From: Candidatus Thioglobus sp. MED-G25
GTDB taxonomy: Bacteria > Pseudomonadota > Gammaproteobacteria > Arenicellales > UBA868
Length of the DNA stretch: 46,498 bases
NCBI GenBank assembly: GCA_002456995.1
Contig: NTKC01000012.1
Coordinates: forward strand, 1-46,498
Direction: 5' to 3'
The notes below the pieces were generated by a model. It saw nothing but the letters and a program-made list of their open reading frames with translations, ran no database searches and had not been told where the DNA came from. The position numbers and the translations under genes are program-made. Shown in pieces: positions 38,518-46,498 of the stretch (position 1 is its first letter; every line of letters starts with the position of its first letter).

Positions 38518-38542
38518 GTTGTTTTGGCCTCGAAATCTTCGA

Positions 38543-38980
38543 TCAAAGAGTGATCCGATGCGTTTCCAGTTCCAACCCTTGGTCTCGATAGAACTTGAAT
38601 CGGGACCGACCGGACTGTTTTTCGATTTCATCAAAACCAACAACTTCGGCAATTCTCACGAAATTGGAATAATCTTCAACGGGCTGATCTGCGACAGACA
38701 CCACGACTTCTGCAGATCCCGATTGGGGTGGGTGATGACCAATCCGCACCGGGGCTGTGAGATCGGAATTGCCATTATTCCGAACATGCGGGATAAAGCT
38801 GCTTTGTGAGAATGTCCATAGTAGGTCATCGAGCAGCCCCGATTCTTGGTCATCACGAGTCCACAGGTAGACCGAATGACCACTTCGATAAGCGCGATCT
38901 ATAATTTTGCAAGCGAGCCTTAAGCGCCCGTCAGTTGCATTTGCTTCAAGAACATAAAAATCTATACGCACGGCAGCCAT
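38543..38980 (-). CDS. holC: HolC, DNA polymerase III chi subunit
   Basis: A 145-residue clamp-loader accessory subunit which, with psi, links the DNA polymerase III clamp loader to SSB. Recognisable features are RIDFYVLEANATDGRLRLAC at the N terminus, VYLWTRDDQESGLLDDLLWTF and SFIPHVRN. It starts 12 bases after pepA and is followed by the hypothetical gene and valS, the conserved gammaproteobacterial order, which strengthens the call for this fast-evolving protein. Confidence 0.9.
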   Translation of the reverse strand: MAAVRIDFYVLEANATDGRLRLACKIIDRAYRSGHSVYLWTRDDQESGLLDDLLWTFSQSSFIPHVRNNGNSDLTAPVRIGHHPPQSGSAEVVVSVADQPVEDYSNFVRIAEVVGFDEIEKQSGRSRFKFYRDQGLELETHRITL

Positions 38981-38992
38981 CAGAGCACAGTT

Positions 38993-40480
38993 TTAATTTG
39001 TCGATCGGTTAATCAAGAATTGTGTCAGCAGAGGCACTGGTCGACCCGTCGCCCCGGTCTGGGTGTTCGTCTTCCAGGCACTGCCTGCGATATCCATGTG
39101 GGCCCACGTCATCTTTTCAGTAAATCGCGATAGAAAACAGGCCGCAGTGACGGCACCGGCACCTCGACCACCGACATTCGCGATGTCGGCAAATCCGCTC
39201 TTAAGTTGTTCATGATATTCATCCCACAGCGGTAATCGCCAGGCGCGGTCACGCGTTTGCTCACCCGCTTCGAGCAGTTGATCAGCGAGAGTGTCGTCAT
39301 TGCTGAATACGCCGCTTGCCGGGTGACCCAGGGCAATCACACAAGCACCGGTTAGGGTGGCAATGTCAACAATTGCATCGGGCTTATAGCGTTCCGCGTA
39401 GGTAAGCGCATCACATAATATGAGCCTGCCTTCCGCATCCGTATTAAGTATTTCAATGGTCTTACCGGACATGCTGGTGACGATATCACCAGGCTTATTT
39501 GCAGCGCCATCGGGTAGATTCTCGCTACTGGGTACGATTCCTACTACATTAAGTGGGAGGTCCAGTTCGGCAGCTGCACTTAAGGCGCCGAAAACACTGG
39601 CACCGCCACACATGTCGTATTTCATTTCTTGCATACCGCCTGCAGGTTTAAGCGAAATTCCGCCAGCATCAAATGTGAGTCCCTTTCCAACCAGAACCAC
39701 TGGGCGCTGATTTTGTGCGGCACCCCGGTGTTCCATGATGATGAACTTTGCGGGTTGGCGACTGCCCCGGGAGACCGATAGCAGAGATCCCATTTTGAGC
39801 TGTTCCATACGTTTCTCGTCTAGAACGGTTACCTTCAATCCATGGCTTCGCTGCAGTTTTCGCGCCTGGGCCGCCAGGTAACTTGGTGTGCAGATATTGC
39901 CGGGCAGGTTGCTGAGATCTCGTGAGAGTTTTACACCATTTGAAATCGCCTGACTTTCGCGGATGGCTCGTCGGGCTCGCACCGAAGCCGTCTTTGAACT
40001 GACAGAAAATGTGACACGAGCGAGAGAGCGTTTGTGCTCTTTCGTGCTTTTGGTCTGATCAAACTGGTAAGTGGCGTTGCACACTGCGTAGGCGAGGAGC
40101 CGCAGGCGTTCACTGACATCCCGCTCAGCAACTGCAGATTCGGCCAAGGTCACCGTGGCATTGCGTATGGGTAACCGAGCGAGTGCAGCGGCTGCACTGT
40201 CGACGGCTTGTTTGTATTCAGCAACACCCGATTCGTGGGCTTTACCCAAACCTACGGTAAGCACGCGTCGAGCCGGGCCATTGGAATGGCCAGGAATCAT
40301 CAGAATTGAGCCGCTGGTTCCTTTGATATCGCCGTCGTCGACCAGACGCTGAATGATGCCGCCCATCGACTTATCAGCTTTTTTGGCACTTACAGTTAGT
40401 TTTCCACCGTTTAGAATTCCAACAACCAGACAGTCGGTTTTGAGGCTTATAGGGTCAGCGCTGGTGAGATTAATTTTCAT
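38993..40480 (-). CDS. pepA: PepA, leucyl aminopeptidase
   Basis: A 495-residue two-zinc aminopeptidase of family M17. The catalytic domain has GKGLTFDAGGISLKP (Lys and Asp ligands), MKYDMCGGA and the signature NTDAEGRLILCDAL (Asp and Glu ligands). In E. coli PepA is also a DNA-binding factor for Xer recombination and carAB regulation; the N-terminal domain here is of normal size, so this is possible but not shown. It is divergent from lptF across 117 bases, as in E. coli, and heads the holC-valS series. Confidence 0.96.
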   Translation of the reverse strand: MKINLTSADPISLKTDCLVVGILNGGKLTVSAKKADKSMGGIIQRLVDDGDIKGTSGSILMIPGHSNGPARRVLTVGLGKAHESGVAEYKQAVDSAAAALARLPIRNATVTLAESAVAERDVSERLRLLAYAVCNATYQFDQTKSTKEHKRSLARVTFSVSSKTASVRARRAIRESQAISNGVKLSRDLSNLPGNICTPSYLAAQARKLQRSHGLKVTVLDEKRMEQLKMGSLLSVSRGSRQPAKFIIMEHRGAAQNQRPVVLVGKGLTFDAGGISLKPAGGMQEMKYDMCGGASVFGALSAAAELDLPLNVVGIVPSSENLPDGAANKPGDIVTSMSGKTIEILNTDAEGRLILCDALTYAERYKPDAIVDIATLTGACVIALGHPASGVFSNDDTLADQLLEAGEQTRDRAWRLPLWDEYHEQLKSGFADIANVGGRGAGAVTAACFLSRFTEKMTWAHMDIAGSAWKTNTQTGATGRPVPLLTQFLINRSTN

Positions 40481-40597
40481 GGGGTCCCTGTGATAGATCA
40501 GTTACAGTATGTAGTGGCATTTGCCATTTTCACAAAATGAAGCAGTATTGTGGTGGTTTATTCATGATTCTGTCAAAAGAAGGTTGCAATTGTACAA

Positions 40598-41701
40598 ATG
40601 ATACTTAGACGAGCATTTGTCCGGGAAGTATTGTTGACCAGCGTTGCTGTTACGGTGGCTATGTTGATGATCTTTATTGTTGTTCGAGCACTCGGTTTCC
40701 TCCGCCAAGCAGCAGAGGGCATGATTCCTGTCGGCAGCATCTTTTTGCTGTTGTTGCTTAAAGTGATGACTTATATGGATGCTATTCTCCCATTGATGGT
40801 CTTTATTGCCATCCTGATGGTTCTGGATCGCTGGAGTCGTGACAACGAAACCATCATTATGGCAGCGTCCGGGTACAGTCCTGGCTATCTGCTCAAACCA
40901 GCGGCATTTTTATTGGTAGTGTCAGGTGTTTTGGTAGGCGGGTTTTCGTTCTATCTGTCGCCACTGGCGGTTCGTGTCGGGGGAGCAATTGAACACGAAT
41001 TTCGTACGGGCAAAGAGGTCAGCGGCATTATGGCCGGTGTGTTTACAGAAACACGGAATGGCCGGGGGGTATATTTTGTAGAAAGGGCAGACAACAACCT
41101 GTCGGTGTATGAGCATGTATTTGTATATGGGTCTGATGCGAGTCAGGATGGGGTCGTAGTGGCGGCGACTGCACGGCAGGAGCAGGATAGCAAATCCGGT
41201 GATCGTTTCCTGGTTCTGGAGAACGGAGTCCGCTACGAAGGTGTACCAGGCGATCCAGCGTACCGGGTGATTGAATTTGAATCTTATTCGATTCGCCTGT
41301 TGCCCGACCTAGTGCCAGAGCCACCAGTGCCATTGAGAGGTTGGCGCAATCAGGAACTGTGGCAGGAGTACAACAGTCCATCGATTCGGTCAGAACTGCA
41401 TTGGCGATTATCAAAGGTTGTTGTTTTACCCGTGCTGATTCTGTTTGCATTGGGGCTCGGCCATATCAGCCCCAGGCAGGGTCGACTGCCCGCAATCATG
41501 GGGGCGCTGGTGATCTATTTCTGTTATACCAATGTAGCCGGCCTTGCCGTGGCTACTATGCGCAACAGCACTGCGTTGTCCCCTGCCATTGGCCTTTGGG
41601 CACTGCACCTGGTGTTCGCCGCGGCAGCGATTTACCTTTTCTGGTGTAAGACAGTCAACAGGTCTCCATTGAGTCTGAACCGAACACCTGCCCGGTCGTG
41701 A
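40598..41701 (+). CDS. lptF: LptF, LPS export ABC transporter permease
   Basis: A 367-residue YjgP/YjgQ-family permease. Three N-terminal membrane helices (about 10-125), a periplasmic beta-jellyroll domain (about 130-265), then three more helices near the C terminus match LptF/LptG topology. With LptG and LptB2 it extracts lipopolysaccharide from the inner membrane and passes it to LptC. LptF is assigned because it is the first gene of the pair and diverges from pepA, as in E. coli. Its start lacks a well-placed Shine-Dalgarno (GAAGG lies about 14 bases upstream). Confidence 0.93.
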   Translation: MILRRAFVREVLLTSVAVTVAMLMIFIVVRALGFLRQAAEGMIPVGSIFLLLLLKVMTYMDAILPLMVFIAILMVLDRWSRDNETIIMAASGYSPGYLLKPAAFLLVVSGVLVGGFSFYLSPLAVRVGGAIEHEFRTGKEVSGIMAGVFTETRNGRGVYFVERADNNLSVYEHVFVYGSDASQDGVVVAATARQEQDSKSGDRFLVLENGVRYEGVPGDPAYRVIEFESYSIRLLPDLVPEPPVPLRGWRNQELWQEYNSPSIRSELHWRLSKVVVLPVLILFALGLGHISPRQGRLPAIMGALVIYFCYTNVAGLAVATMRNSTALSPAIGLWALHLVFAAAAIYLFWCKTVNRSPLSLNRTPARS

Positions 41702-41705
41702 TCTG

Positions 41706-42779
41706 GTGAAACTGATCGATATCTATATCGGGCGCTGTATTGTTCAACAGTCGTTGCTGGTAATAGCAGTTCTAACCGGAATATTTGCTTTTTTAAATTT
41801 TATCGATCAACTGACTGACTTGGGTTCAGGATCGTATGGGTTGCTTGAAGTGTTGCGGTTTGTTGTGCTCACAACACCGCGGATAATCCACGAGACTTTT
41901 CCGATGGCCAGCCTGGTTGGGACGATCCTCGGGCTTTCGGTCCTGGCGCGACATTCCGAACTGACCGTCATGAGAGCCAGTGGGATTTCACTCGGCCAGA
42001 TCACAGGATCAGTCCTTAAGGTCGGGACTATCTTCGTCCTGCTGTCTCTAGTAATAGGAGAATTTGTGAGTCCTTTCACTGAGACGATGGCGCAGCGTGG
42101 TCGAGCCGAAGCACTAGAACAGGATATTGAGCAGAAACACAGCTCTGGCCTGTGGATGCGTGATCAGAGTACGTTTGTCAACGTTGCGGAGGTGATGCCC
42201 GATCTTCGTCTATTGCGGATCAAGATTTTTGAGTTTGATCGCAAAAACCATGATCGACTGGTGTCGTTGACCTATGCGCGTAGTGGTTACTACGACCAAG
42301 ATCGTTGGCAACTGAACGGTGTAAGCAAGACCATTATTGATGAGAAAGGTCGTGCTGACATCCTTGATGTTGATCAGTCAGCCTGGGCAACAGAAGTGAC
42401 GCCAGGGATGATGTCGGTTTTCTTGGTGCAGCCGGGGCAGTTGCCCCTGTTGCAACTCAAGAAGTATATCGAGCATCTGAAATTAAACGCTCAGGATACC
42501 AGGGCATACGAGTTGGCCTATTGGGGTAAAGTAGTTTTGCCGCTGTCTACGGCTGTAATGCTGATACTCGCTGTACCTTTTGTATTCGGCAATGCCCGTG
42601 CCGGTGGTCTTGGACGGAACCTCTTCCTGGGAATCATGCTCGGGTTGGGGTTTTTTGTTTTGAACAAGGCATTGGGGTATATCGTACTTGTTTACGGTGT
42701 ACACCCCTTTGTCGGTGCGACGTTGCCGACACTGGTGTTTCTTGGTGGCGCGCTGATACTGTATCGCCGCGTGGTCTGA
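41706..42779 (+). CDS. lptG: LptG, LPS export ABC transporter permease
   Basis: A 357-residue partner of LptF with the same layout: N-terminal helices, a periplasmic domain (about 130-265) and three C-terminal helices (LPLSTAVMLILAVPFVFG, then GIMLGLGFFVLNKALGYI). The GTG start lies 4 bases after the lptF stop, so the two are co-translated. SELTVMRASGISLGQI is the cytoplasmic coupling-helix region that contacts LptB. It ends 83 bases before the convergent xsc gene, with a long palindrome between. Confidence 0.93.
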   Translation: MKLIDIYIGRCIVQQSLLVIAVLTGIFAFLNFIDQLTDLGSGSYGLLEVLRFVVLTTPRIIHETFPMASLVGTILGLSVLARHSELTVMRASGISLGQITGSVLKVGTIFVLLSLVIGEFVSPFTETMAQRGRAEALEQDIEQKHSSGLWMRDQSTFVNVAEVMPDLRLLRIKIFEFDRKNHDRLVSLTYARSGYYDQDRWQLNGVSKTIIDEKGRADILDVDQSAWATEVTPGMMSVFLVQPGQLPLLQLKKYIEHLKLNAQDTRAYELAYWGKVVLPLSTAVMLILAVPFVFGNARAGGLGRNLFLGIMLGLGFFVLNKALGYIVLVYGVHPFVGATLPTLVFLGGALILYRRVV

Positions 42780-42820
42780 GTCGGACGGGAGTCTCGCAAA
42801 CCTGCGCACGAAGGGTACAG

Positions 42821-42850
42821 CGACTGAACGGGCACGTGCCCGATCAGTCG
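42821..42850. terminator. 30-base palindrome between lptG and xsc, possible bidirectional terminator
   Basis: CGACTGA-A-CGGGCACGTGCCCG-A-TCAGTCG is symmetric except for one opposed A/A position in each arm. The inner CGGGC arms can pair round a short ACGT loop, and the outer 7-base arms extend the stem. It lies between convergent gene ends, where a shared terminator is expected, but neither strand has a T-run, so termination may need Rho or the structure may protect mRNA 3' ends. Confidence 0.55.
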
Positions 42851-42862
42851 CCGACGGTTGGC

Positions 42863-44641
42863 TTAGCTGACCTGTTGTGGTTTCATATCAGCCATATCGA
42901 TTCCGGCGATTTTAACCGGCGTTTTCATGGCGTCTCGGCGGAAGGGCTCACCCAGTTCCTGGTTCAGAACGACCTCGATAAACGTGGTTATATTGTTATT
43001 CATCTGTTCTTGGATGGCTGTTCTCAGAACGCTCGTCAACTCTTTGATGTCACGGATCTTCACCCCCTTCAAGCCGCATGCCTCAGCGACCTTGGCATAC
43101 TCCACGCCGACGTTCAACTCGGTGCCAACGAAGTTGTCGTTATACCAGAGGATGGTATTTCGTTTTTCAGCACCCCACTGGTAATTGCGGAAAACGACCA
43201 TAGTAATTGGTGGCCATTCATTGCGTCCACAGGCAGTCATTTCGTTCATCGAAATACCAAAGGCACCATCCCCGGCAAAGCCAACAACAGGCACATCCGG
43301 ACAGCCAATTTTTGCGCCGAGTATCGAGGGAAAGCCATACCCACAGGGACCAAACAGGCCGGGGGCCAGGTATTTTCGACCTTGCTCGAAAGTCGGATAG
43401 GCGTTGCCAATCGCACAGTTATTACCAATATCAGAAGAGATAATTGCGTCTTTGGGAAGTGCCGCAATGATGGCGCGCCAGGCTTCACGGGGGGACATGC
43501 AGTTCGGTTCGCGATCACGTGAACGCTGGTTCCAATCGGTACCTGGATCATCATCTTCATGTACCATGGATGCCAGTTCTTCCTGCCAGCTTGATTTCGA
43601 CTGAGCAATCAGCTCACGGCGTGCATCACGATCTTTGTCCCCTGCGTTGTTGGAGAGTTGTTCATGGATCTGATCGGCAACTCGACGCGCGTCACCCTGG
43701 ATGGCAACGTCGACTTTCTTGGTCAGTCCGATACGGTCCGCGTTGATGTCTACCTGAATGATGCGGGCATTGGCTGGCCAGTAATCAATGCCGTAGCACG
43801 GCAGTGTTGAGAAGGGGTTGAGGCGTGTCCCTAACGCTAGTACTACATCGGCCTTGGATATCAGTTCCATAGCGGCTTTTGAGCCGTTATAGCCAAGTGG
43901 ACCGGCAAAAAGCGGGTGCGAACCATAGAAGGCATCGTTGTGCTGATAGTTGCAGCACACTGGTGCGTCAAGTGTTTCCGCTAGAACTCTAGAGGACTCA
44001 ATCGCACCACTGAGAACCACGCCCGCGCCATTAAGGATTACGGGAAATTCGGCATCAGATAGTAATTTTGCTGCTTCGGCTATAGCGTTTTCTCCACCCG
44101 GTGAGCGTTCCATACGAATGATTTGTGGCAGTTCAATATCAATCACATGTGTCCAGTAGTCTCGTGGTACATTGATCTGAGCAGGTGCCGATTCGCGACG
44201 TGCTTTTTCAATCACCCGATTGAGTACTTCGGCAATACGGGAAGGTTCGCGTACTTCCTCCTGGTAGCAGACCATGTTCTCGAACGCGGCCATCTGTTTG
44301 ACTTCCTGAAAACCGCCTTGCTCTATAGTCTTGTTGGCAGCCTGCGGTGTTACGAGCAGTAACGGAGAATGGTTCCAGTACGCGGTCATTATGGGTGTCA
44401 CAAAATTTGTGATCCCGGGGCCATTTTGTGCAATGGCCATGCTCATTTTGCCAGTGACCCGTGTATACCCGTCAGCGCTCATGCCGGCGTTGCATTCATG
44501 CGCACAGTCCCAGAACTTGATCCCGGCAGCGGGAAACAGATCCGATACCGGCATCATCGCCGAACCGATGATGCCGAAGGCATGTTCAATGCCATGCATC
44601 TGCAGGACTTTCACAAATGCTTCTTCGGTAGTCATCTTCAT
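42863..44641 (-). CDS. xsc: Xsc, sulfoacetaldehyde acetyltransferase
   Basis: A 592-residue thiamine-diphosphate enzyme converting sulfoacetaldehyde and phosphate into acetyl phosphate and sulfite, the desulfonation step for taurine and related sulfonates. Xsc-specific sequence is clear: GIIGSAMMPVSDLFPAAGI, AHECNAGMSADGYTR (with the cofactor Glu) and VVFRNYQWGAEKRN. The thiamine-diphosphate motif starts at GFAGDGAFGISMNE. An in-frame TTG lies 12 bases upstream, but ATG 44641 follows GGAG by 6 bases and gives the usual MKMTTEEAF start. It lies 65 bases after ald on the same strand. No pta gene is seen in the window to convert acetyl phosphate. Confidence 0.95.
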   Translation of the reverse strand: MKMTTEEAFVKVLQMHGIEHAFGIIGSAMMPVSDLFPAAGIKFWDCAHECNAGMSADGYTRVTGKMSMAIAQNGPGITNFVTPIMTAYWNHSPLLLVTPQAANKTIEQGGFQEVKQMAAFENMVCYQEEVREPSRIAEVLNRVIEKARRESAPAQINVPRDYWTHVIDIELPQIIRMERSPGGENAIAEAAKLLSDAEFPVILNGAGVVLSGAIESSRVLAETLDAPVCCNYQHNDAFYGSHPLFAGPLGYNGSKAAMELISKADVVLALGTRLNPFSTLPCYGIDYWPANARIIQVDINADRIGLTKKVDVAIQGDARRVADQIHEQLSNNAGDKDRDARRELIAQSKSSWQEELASMVHEDDDPGTDWNQRSRDREPNCMSPREAWRAIIAALPKDAIISSDIGNNCAIGNAYPTFEQGRKYLAPGLFGPCGYGFPSILGAKIGCPDVPVVGFAGDGAFGISMNEMTACGRNEWPPITMVVFRNYQWGAEKRNTILWYNDNFVGTELNVGVEYAKVAEACGLKGVKIRDIKELTSVLRTAIQEQMNNNITTFIEVVLNQELGEPFRRDAMKTPVKIAGIDMADMKPQQVS

Positions 44642-44706
44642 ATTTGTCTCCAAGTTGCTAGCAATTAAGTAAAGTTGGCCGTTTTGTTTATTGGCCAGTT
44701 CGATCT

Positions 44707-45825
44707 TCAGTTCTTTAGGATTTCCATTGGATCGGTGAAATCATAGCCGAGAGCACTAGCCACTTCCTGACAGGTAATATTCCCGCCATGGACGTTAAGT
44801 CCGTTTCGAAGATGCGGATCATCTCTGAGCGCCTGACGATAACCGGCATCGGCGAGTCTTAGAACATGAGGAAGGGTGACGTTGTTGAGAGCATAGGTTG
44901 AGGTTCGCGGCACCCCCCCTGGCATATTGGCAACACAGTAATGAACAACGCCGTCGACCACGTAAGTCGGTTCAGCATGGGTTGTGGGCTTGGATGTTTC
45001 ACAACATCCCCCCTGATCAATTGCAACGTCCACAATCACTGAGCCGGTTTTCATGCCGTGGACCATGTCTACCGTAACCAGTTTTGGGGCAGTCGCACCC
45101 GGGATCAGCACGCCACCGATGACAAGATCGGCCTCCAGTATGTGGTGTTCAACCGCGTCGCGAGTTGAGTAAACCGAATTTGTCGAGCGGCCAAACTGTT
45201 GCCAATGCGACTCAAGCACATCTGGATTGCGATCAATAACCCAAACGTCCGCACCCATACCCACCGCGATGTGAGTCGCGTGGGTGCCCACCATGCCTGC
45301 CCCCAGAATCACGACTTTGGCCGGATCAACACCGGGCACACCACCCAATAGCATGCCTCGTCCACCGTGTGGGTGTTCTAGGCAATGGGCACCTGCCTGA
45401 ATGGCCATACGCCCGGCAACTTTCGACATGGGTGCGAGCAGCGGCAGACCTCCTAGCGGAGAAGTCACGGTTTCGTAGGCTATACATACAGCGCCAGACT
45501 CAACCAGATCAGAGGTCTGCTCAGGGTCTGGTGCGAGATGAAGGTAAGTGAACAGCACCTGTCCTTCACGAAGTAGTTTGCGTTCTGGTTCCAGCGGTTC
45601 CTTCACTTTCACAATCATGTCGACTTCGTTGAAGATCCGAGATGGATCGTCAATAACGACTGCTCCAGCGGAACGATAATCATCATCTGTTGCGCCGATT
45701 CCCTCGCCAGCGTTTGCCTGCACTTGGACATCATGACCGTGCGCAATCACCTCTCGCACACTGGAGGGTGCGAGGCCTACACGGTATTCATGGTTCTTAA
45801 TTTCCTTAGGGACTCCAATCAGCAT
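44707..45825 (-). CDS. ald: Ald, alanine dehydrogenase
   Basis: A 372-residue NAD-dependent alanine dehydrogenase interconverting alanine and pyruvate plus ammonia. The N terminus MLIGVPKEIKNHEYRVGLAP is a family hallmark. The substrate Lys and His lie in VKVKEPLEPE and YLHLAPDPE. The NAD loop is VILGAGMVGTHATHIAVGMGA. Placed with xsc and a divergent omega-transaminase, it probably recycles alanine to pyruvate, the amino acceptor in taurine deamination, and releases the ammonium. It is the first gene of a probable ald-xsc operon. Confidence 0.95.
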   Translation of the reverse strand: MLIGVPKEIKNHEYRVGLAPSSVREVIAHGHDVQVQANAGEGIGATDDDYRSAGAVVIDDPSRIFNEVDMIVKVKEPLEPERKLLREGQVLFTYLHLAPDPEQTSDLVESGAVCIAYETVTSPLGGLPLLAPMSKVAGRMAIQAGAHCLEHPHGGRGMLLGGVPGVDPAKVVILGAGMVGTHATHIAVGMGADVWVIDRNPDVLESHWQQFGRSTNSVYSTRDAVEHHILEADLVIGGVLIPGATAPKLVTVDMVHGMKTGSVIVDVAIDQGGCCETSKPTTHAEPTYVVDGVVHYCVANMPGGVPRTSTYALNNVTLPHVLRLADAGYRQALRDDPHLRNGLNVHGGNITCQEVASALGYDFTDPMEILKN

Positions 45826-45911
45826 AAAATCTCTCTTTGTGTCGGAATTAATTAATGTAGTACCTAACTATTTGTGGACTATAGCAGTACGGTCAATAGA
45901 GAGGGCCAATC
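45826..45911. promoter_or_regulatory. Divergent control region between ald and the transaminase gene
   Basis: An AT-rich 86-base gap between divergent genes must hold both promoters. The palindrome ATTAATTAAT (45847-45856) is a candidate site for a shared regulator; no regulator gene is in the window. GAGGG lies 6 bases before the transaminase ATG. No convincing -35/-10 pair was fixed. Confidence 0.45.
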
Positions 45912-46498
45912 ATGAAATACGATCTTGAGTTTCTTGAAAATTACTGGATGCCGTTTACATCAAACCGGGACTTCAAAGCTGACCCCCGGCTCGTGGTACG
46001 CGGTGAAGGGATGTACATGTATAGCCATGAAGGTGATCGCATACTCGATGGCTCATCTGGTCTGTTCTGCTGCGCTGCTGGCCACAGCCGGCCGGAGATC
46101 GCCGAGGCAGTCTATGCTCAGTTGAAAGAGGCCGCGTACGTGCCCCCCTTCCAGATGAGTCAGCCCTTAGCGTTTGAACTTGCCCGACGGGTGTCACAGA
46201 TGACACCAGCTGGCCTGGATCATATTTTCTTCGTCAATTCGGGTTCGGAATCGGTCGATACGGCTATGAAAATTGCCTATGCCTACCACTATTCGCGTGG
46301 TGAAGGACAGCGCCAGCGATTCGTATCGCGCGAACGGGCCTACCACGGCGTCAACATGGCGGGTGTGTCGTTGAGTGGCATGATCAAGAATCGGCAAGCC
46401 TTTGGTCCCGGTATCCCTGGTGTGGTGCATATGCGCCACACCTGGTTGTCCGAAAATCGGTTCGTCCGGGGACAGCCAGACACTGGGATCGAGTTGGC
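45912..46498 (+). CDS. Class III omega-transaminase, probably taurine-pyruvate type (3' end outside window)
   Basis: The frame is open from ATG 45912 to the window end, giving 195 residues of a PLP-dependent class III aminotransferase, about 45 percent of a typical length. The N terminus YWMPFTSNRDFKADPRLVV, then GLFCCAAGHSRPEIAEAV, the cofactor phosphate loop NSGSESVDTAMKIA and RAYHGVNMAG match the beta-alanine/omega-amino acid-pyruvate group. The PLP lysine lies beyond the window. Divergence from ald-xsc makes taurine-pyruvate aminotransferase the likely role: taurine plus pyruvate gives sulfoacetaldehyde, the Xsc substrate, plus alanine, the Ald substrate. Sequence alone would equally allow beta-alanine or another omega-amine as substrate. 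Confidence 0.85.
   Translation, partial: MKYDLEFLENYWMPFTSNRDFKADPRLVVRGEGMYMYSHEGDRILDGSSGLFCCAAGHSRPEIAEAVYAQLKEAAYVPPFQMSQPLAFELARRVSQMTPAGLDHIFFVNSGSESVDTAMKIAYAYHYSRGEGQRQRFVSRERAYHGVNMAGVSLSGMIKNRQAFGPGIPGVVHMRHTWLSENRFVRGQPDTGIEL

Noticed and set aside
42836-43522. A 228-codon plus-strand frame opposite xsc
   Set aside because: It is the antisense shadow of the well-conserved Xsc C-terminal domain.

Overview
The window looks like chromosomal core sequence from a non-enteric gammaproteobacterium, probably free-living or marine. Three gene orders support this: tig-clpP-clpX-lon-hupB-ppiD with fabI, pepA-holC-(hypothetical)-valS diverging from lptF-lptG, and bamD opposite rluD-pgeF-clpB. 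All are familiar from Pseudomonas-like gammaproteobacteria. Seven tRNAs with encoded CCA, including tRNA-Lys(CTT), fit too. No genus can be assigned from the sequence alone. I see no insertion sequence, prophage, CRISPR array or toxin-antitoxin pair.

Layout. 1-5.1 kb: the end of an lpxD without its usual downstream partners, then phoB-phoR and pit plus a PhoU-like DUF47 gene, with Pho-box-like repeats before phoB and pit. 5.2-6.8 kb (minus): arsR-arsC-aquaglyceroporin, an arsenic operon next to the phosphate transporter that can also admit arsenate. 7-11.4 kb: a Nudix hydrolase, then on the minus strand a GNAT-like gene, aat, bpt (the two bacterial N-degron aminoacyl transferases) and an MBL-fold hydrolase. 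11.3-16 kb: nadE, bamD (minus), rluD, pgeF and a TlpA-like thioredoxin. 16-23 kb: clpB, an NDP-sugar synthase, truD and htpG (minus). 23.2-23.85 kb: five tRNAs. 23.9-32.8 kb: trigger factor, ClpP, ClpX, Lon, HU, tRNA-Val, tRNA-Asp and PpiD. 32.7-37.9 kb: fabI (minus), rsmJ-rsmE, valS (minus). 38-42.8 kb: a hypothetical gene, holC and pepA (minus), diverging from lptF-lptG. 42.9-46.5 kb: xsc and ald (minus), diverging from an omega-transaminase cut by the window end; together these make a credible taurine/sulfoacetaldehyde catabolic module.

How the genes work together. Protein quality control is concentrated here (ClpB, HtpG, Tig, ClpXP, Lon, PpiD). I find good sigma-32-type promoters before clpB, htpG and lon. 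Envelope biogenesis is represented by lpxD, bamD, ppiD, fabI and lptFG. RNA modification is represented by rluD, truD, rsmJ and rsmE.

No undescribed multi-gene system is evident. The most unusual structural feature is the hupB/tRNA-Val overlap: the hupB stop codon is nucleotides 8-10 of the tRNA, so cutting out the tRNA would leave a non-stop hupB message. The PhoB-type sites before pit, the ars-pit linkage, the AT-richer phoBR block and several strong intergenic palindromes also deserve a second look.
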